In this document: in pieces, positions 60,387 to 64,000 of the stretch
Layout of the letters: each line of letters starts with the position of its first letter
Numbering within the stretch: position 1 is the stretch's first letter
Source of the DNA: Pseudomonadota bacterium
GTDB lineage: Bacteria > Pseudomonadota > Gammaproteobacteria > Burkholderiales > Chitinibacteraceae
Reading direction: 5' to 3'
DNA: 64,000 nucleotides
Assembly (NCBI GenBank): GCA_018261735.1
Contig: JAGTRM010000005.1
Span: forward strand, 1 to 64,000
The notes under the pieces: generated by a model
The model's input: the letters and a program-made list of their open reading frames with translations, nothing else
Databases searched by the model: none
What the model was told of the DNA's origin: nothing
Position numbers and translations under genes: made by a program

Positions 60387-61502
60387 ATGGAAATCAGCCA
60401 GCATCGCTGGACATCGAGTGCGGGATGGGAAATCCCCCCGGCATCCGCGCACTCAGTCAATTTCGTACTCGTTTTTTCCCAAGCAGCCTATTTCCGCCAG
60501 CCCGAATGCTATCAAGACTTGCGCCGCATGTTTCCCGCTGCCCGTATTATCGGATGCAGTTCCGCTGGCAATATCCATGGCACGGCGATAAGCGATGACG
60601 ACATCGTCGTCACCGCGGTGACTTTCAATAAGGGCCGCGTCCGGCTGGCATGTGCGACGGTCACGCCCGGCGAAGACCTGCAGGCACTCGCCACAGGCCT
60701 GATGAACCAGTTGAAGGCAGCGGATCTGCTCCATGCTTTTGTACTTTCGGATGGGCTATCGGTCAACGGCAGCGATCTGGCCTGCGGGCTCAACAGCGCC
60801 GGCATCGCCGTGACTGGCGGCTTGGCGGGTGATGGCGAAAAATTTTCCAGTACCTGGGTGATGGCCGATGCGCCGGCAGCGCAGAACATCGTAGCGATCA
60901 TCGGCTTCTATGGGGAACTGGAAGCCAGGAGCGGCTGCGTTGCCGGCTGGCGCGAATTCGGGGCGGAAAGGCTGGTTACCCGTTCAAGCGGCAACATTGT
61001 GCATGAGATCGACCATCAGCCGGCACTGACCATCTACACCCGGTATCTTGGCCAGATGGCCAAAGACTTGCCCGGCAGCGGCCTGCGCTTTCCGCTCTCC
61101 ATTCGTTCGTCCGAACAGGAAAAACCCGTCATCAGAACCCTGCTGGCCGTCGATCCGGCTGAGCACAATCTCACTTTCGCCGGCGATGTCCCCCAGGGCA
61201 GCTTCTGCCGGCTGATGAAAACCGACATCGATACCCTGATCGAAGGATCGGGTGCAGCGGCTGATGCGGCAAAATCCGACGCCCACAAGCAACCCAGTCT
61301 ATGCATCGTGGTCAGTTGCGTTGGCCGCCGCCTGGTACTGGGCGAGTTGACCGAGGAAGAACTGGACATCGTACAAGAACGCCTCGGTCCGGAAGCCACG
61401 CTCACCGGGTTTTATTCCTACGGCGAGCTGGCGCCCTTCAGCAACGTGGTCCAGTGCCAGCTTCATAACCAGACCATGACACTCACCACCTTGATCGAGT
61501 AG
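60387..61502 (+). CDS. FIST-domain sensor protein
   Basis: The 371-residue protein carries FIST_N (about 30-200; VFSQAAYFRQPECYQDLRRMFPAARIIGCSSAGNIHG and GLNSAGIAVTGGLAGDG) and FIST_C (about 215-350; LTIYTRYLGQM; CIVVSCVGRRLVLGE; TGFYSYGELAPF). FIST domains are thought to sense small ligands such as amino acids and usually accompany signalling enzymes. It has no membrane segment, ends 5 bases before a GGDEF-EAL gene and is probably its input partner. AAGGAG precedes the start. Confidence 0.9.
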   Translation: MEISQHRWTSSAGWEIPPASAHSVNFVLVFSQAAYFRQPECYQDLRRMFPAARIIGCSSAGNIHGTAISDDDIVVTAVTFNKGRVRLACATVTPGEDLQALATGLMNQLKAADLLHAFVLSDGLSVNGSDLACGLNSAGIAVTGGLAGDGEKFSSTWVMADAPAAQNIVAIIGFYGELEARSGCVAGWREFGAERLVTRSSGNIVHEIDHQPALTIYTRYLGQMAKDLPGSGLRFPLSIRSSEQEKPVIRTLLAVDPAEHNLTFAGDVPQGSFCRLMKTDIDTLIEGSGAAADAAKSDAHKQPSLCIVVSCVGRRLVLGELTEEELDIVQERLGPEATLTGFYSYGELAPFSNVVQCQLHNQTMTLTTLIE

Positions 61503-61507
61503 AGGCT

Positions 61508-63775
61508 ATGGAATTCACGCTTTCGACATCGGACGACAAGATCAAGCACCGGCTGCTGCGGCGTCAACTGCGGCGCATTTTCGGGAGTGAAATCGAACCG
61601 GAAGGCTACTGGTCAACGCTCCTGCAGGCAGTCAGCGATGCCTACCATGATGCGGACAACGAGCGGCAGTTGCTTGAGAATGCCCTTGAAGTCAGCGCCA
61701 TGGAGCTGACCGAAACCAACAAGAAACTGCGCCTGATCATCGATGCTGCCCCGGCAGGCATCGTGATGCTGGACCGCGAGATGCGCTATCTCTTCGCCAA
61801 TCGGCGCTGGCTTCAGGACCACCGGCTGAACATTCAGGACATCGTCGGCAAGAGCCATTACGAAGCCAGTCCGACCATGCCGGCGCGCTGGAAAGAGGCG
61901 TTGCAGCGCTGCCTCGCCGGCGCCACGGAAAGCTGTGAAGAGGATGCCATCGTGCAACCGGACGGCAGCGTTGAATGGGTCAGGTGGGAAGCCCGACCCT
62001 GGTATGCCGCGGATGGCGTGGCAGGTGGCGTCATCCTCATCGCCGAGGACATCACCGAACGCAAACGTGCGGAAGAACAGCTGCGCATCGCTGCAGTCGC
62101 CTTCCAGTCACGCGACGGCATGCTGGTAACAGATGCGCGCGGCACTATTTTGCAGGTCAACCAGGCCTTTACCCAAGTCACGGGCTACAGTGCCGAAGAA
62201 GCCATCGGCAGAACGGCCGCACTCCTGCATTCGGGCCGGCAGGATGTCACCTTTTACCGCACGATGTGGGAAGCCATTACCCGCGAGGGGCACTGGGAAG
62301 GCGAAATATGGAACCGGCGCAAGGATGGTGGCATCTATCCGGAGTGGCTGTCGATCTCGGGTATCCGTGATGCCGTCGGCAGGATCACGCATTACTTGGG
62401 CACCTTCTCCAGCATCAGCGATCCGAAAGAGGCGGAACGCAAAATCCTTGAACTCGCGTTCTACGATTCCTTGACCAGCCTGCCCAACCGCCACCTGCTG
62501 CTTGATCGCCTGCAGCAGGCATTGGCGGCCAGTGCGCGTTCCGGCCAGTTCGGCGCCGTACTGTTGCTCGATCTCGACCACTTCAAAACGGTCAACGACA
62601 CGCGTGGCCATGCCGTCGGCGATGAACTGCTCATCGAGGTAGCCTGTCGGTTGAGCGGCACATTGCGGGAAACCGACTCGACAGCACGCCTCGGCGGAGA
62701 TGAATTCGTGGTGTTGGTCGAGGGACTTCACACAGAACAGGCGGTAGCAGCAACCATCGCCGAGACCATCGCGGAAAAATTGCGCCTCGCCATCGGCCAA
62801 CCGATCCCGCTCCAGGGCGGAGCGCGCCACATTACGCCCAGTATCGGAATCACGCTGTTTCGCGGTCAGGACAAAGGCGCTGACACCCTGCTGAAACAGG
62901 CCGATATAGCTCTTTACCAGGCCAAGGATGCCGGACGAAACACCATCCGTTTCTACAATGCAGCGATGCAGGCCGTCGTCGATATGCGGGTTGAGATGGA
63001 AGCCGGGCTGCGCCGGGCGCTGGCCGAAGGAGAGTTGCTTCTTCATTACCAGCCCCAGGTGGATGCCAACGGCGGCATGATCGGCGCTGAAGCCCTGTTG
63101 CGCTGGCAACCGCCAGGACAGGCCATGGTTTCGCCAGCGGTTTTTATTCCCGTGGCCGAAGACAGCGGCCTGATTGTGCCTATCGGCAGCTGGGTGCTGG
63201 ACACGGCCTGTCATCAACTCGCCATCTGGGCAAAGAGTCCCGCCACACGAAATCTCGTGCTGTCTGTCAACATCAGCGCGGGCCAGTTCCGCCAGCCCGA
63301 TTTCATTGACGAGGTGAAATCAGCCCTGCAGCACAGCGGCGCCCATCCTGCCCACCTCAAACTGGAGCTGACTGAAAGCCTGCTACTGGAAGATGTGGAG
63401 AAAGTCATCCGGACCATGATGGCGCTCAGGAATCTGGGCATCGGATTTGCCATCGACGATTTTGGCACCGGTTATTCGTCGCTAGCCTACCTCAAGCGCC
63501 TGCCGCTGGATCAGCTCAAGATCGACCAGAGCTTTGTGCGCGACATTGCCATTGATGCGGATGACCGCGCCATCGTGACAGCCATTATTTCCCTGGCCGG
63601 CAGTTTGGGTCTGGAGGTGATTGCCGAAGGCGTGGAAACGGTGGCACAGCGGGATTTCCTTGCCGCCCATGGCTGTCAGGCCTACCAGGGTTACCTGTAT
63701 GGCAAACCCGGGCCTGCGGATCAGATCGACCAGCAGATCCGTTCCGGTTCAGCCCCGCACGCCTGCTTGTTCTAA
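61508..63775 (+). CDS. PAS-PAS-GGDEF-EAL c-di-GMP signalling protein
   Basis: The 755-residue cytosolic protein has a coiled-coil N-terminus (about 40-75), PAS domains at about 75-190 (LIIDAAPAGIVMLDREMRY) and 195-310 (VAFQSRDGMLVTDARG), a GGDEF domain with intact G396-F400 and an inhibitory RxxD site (R387, D390) five residues upstream, and an EAL domain with E528-A529-L530, DDFGTGYSSLAYL and EGVET. Both catalytic sites look intact, so it may make and break c-di-GMP. It lies 5 bases after the FIST gene. Confidence 0.93.
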   Translation: MEFTLSTSDDKIKHRLLRRQLRRIFGSEIEPEGYWSTLLQAVSDAYHDADNERQLLENALEVSAMELTETNKKLRLIIDAAPAGIVMLDREMRYLFANRRWLQDHRLNIQDIVGKSHYEASPTMPARWKEALQRCLAGATESCEEDAIVQPDGSVEWVRWEARPWYAADGVAGGVILIAEDITERKRAEEQLRIAAVAFQSRDGMLVTDARGTILQVNQAFTQVTGYSAEEAIGRTAALLHSGRQDVTFYRTMWEAITREGHWEGEIWNRRKDGGIYPEWLSISGIRDAVGRITHYLGTFSSISDPKEAERKILELAFYDSLTSLPNRHLLLDRLQQALAASARSGQFGAVLLLDLDHFKTVNDTRGHAVGDELLIEVACRLSGTLRETDSTARLGGDEFVVLVEGLHTEQAVAATIAETIAEKLRLAIGQPIPLQGGARHITPSIGITLFRGQDKGADTLLKQADIALYQAKDAGRNTIRFYNAAMQAVVDMRVEMEAGLRRALAEGELLLHYQPQVDANGGMIGAEALLRWQPPGQAMVSPAVFIPVAEDSGLIVPIGSWVLDTACHQLAIWAKSPATRNLVLSVNISAGQFRQPDFIDEVKSALQHSGAHPAHLKLELTESLLLEDVEKVIRTMMALRNLGIGFAIDDFGTGYSSLAYLKRLPLDQLKIDQSFVRDIAIDADDRAIVTAIISLAGSLGLEVIAEGVETVAQRDFLAAHGCQAYQGYLYGKPGPADQIDQQIRSGSAPHACLF

Positions 63776-63821
63776 ACAACCATTACCGGAACGCTACCGG
63801 CAGACAAGAAGCCGTGCGCGG

Positions 63822-64000
63822 TTACACACTCAACTTCACCGGCAAGCCCAAGGCTTCGATCTGCGCTTTCAACCCTTCCATCCATTCGGCCGGCGCAGCA
63901 CTCAGGTGCTCGCTGGCACCGGGCAGCATCGGCTGGCGGGCCAGCCCGTACAACAGCACGCCCTGCAAAGGCACCCCTTCGTTCAGGCGCAATTTGACGA
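63822..64000 (-). CDS. Radical-SAM-like protein, C-terminal part (cut by window edge)
   Basis: The last 59 residues of a minus-strand gene enter here, with LNEGVPLQGVLLYGLARQPM, then AAPAEWMEGLKAQIEALGLPVKLSV and a stop. The LRGVLLYGLARxxxQPEA-type ending is familiar from a betaproteobacterial radical SAM protein, but the diagnostic Cys motif lies outside the window, so the call is an inference. It converges on the GGDEF-EAL gene. Confidence 0.5.
   Translation of the reverse strand, partial: VKLRLNEGVPLQGVLLYGLARQPMLPGASEHLSAAPAEWMEGLKAQIEALGLPVKLSV

Overview
The window reads as a chromosomal segment of a betaproteobacterium. Support comes from gene order and protein style: a PhaB-like acetoacetyl-CoA reductase tail, a complete cbb3 oxidase cluster, the rimP-nusA-infB and rbfA-truB/rpsO/pnp translation block, and leuC-entericidin-leuD-leuB. 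It looks GC-rich by eye, and many long antisense frames are shadows of real genes. A Neisseriales- or Rhodocyclales-like lineage is my inference; no rRNA or tRNA is present to settle it. I see no prophage, CRISPR array or large island.

Layout. 1-9.3 kb: end of phaB, a D-2-hydroxyacid dehydrogenase, then ccoI-ccoS-ccoN-ccoO-ccoQ-ccoP and, after a terminator, ccoG-ccoH, which build a high-affinity terminal oxidase. 9.3-14.1 kb: an exported N-formylglutamate amidohydrolase-like protein, a poorly coding gap and dnaE. 14.1-17.7 kb: pflB and pflA for anaerobic pyruvate cleavage, behind a perfect FNR box. 17.7-24.5 kb: rmuC, a lone flgA, prfC, a SEC-C protein, a HAD hydrolase and a DUF1015 protein. 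24.6-33.4 kb, minus strand: pnp, rpsO, truB, rbfA, infB, nusA, rimP. 33.7-41.4 kb: pilU, an ArsC/Spx-like reductase with dapE, apbC, a PsiF-repeat protein, a SulP transporter, a glycerophosphodiesterase homologue and two hemerythrins. 41.4-50.6 kb: tex, then a three-gene transglutaminase / ATP-grasp / transglutaminase cluster. 50.8-52.1 kb: an unrecognised protein and a REP-associated transposase between inverted REP elements. 52.2-59.2 kb: leuB, leuD, an entericidin-like lipoprotein, leuC, an XRE regulator, an AbrB-family membrane protein and cimA. 59.4-63.8 kb: a barnase-like RNase with overlapping barstar, then a FIST sensor paired with a PAS-GGDEF-EAL protein. A radical-SAM-like gene enters at the right edge.

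Together the genes suggest a facultative lifestyle at changing oxygen levels: cbb3 oxidase for microaerobiosis, FNR-linked PFL for anoxia and oxygen-binding hemerythrins. Citramalate synthase next to leuBCD points to isoleucine synthesis from pyruvate and acetyl-CoA. The most intriguing non-housekeeping units are the transglutaminase/ATP-grasp cluster, the barnase-barstar pair, the FIST/c-di-GMP pair, the REP/RAYT unit, and a structured, terminator-ended RNA candidate between ccoP and ccoG.
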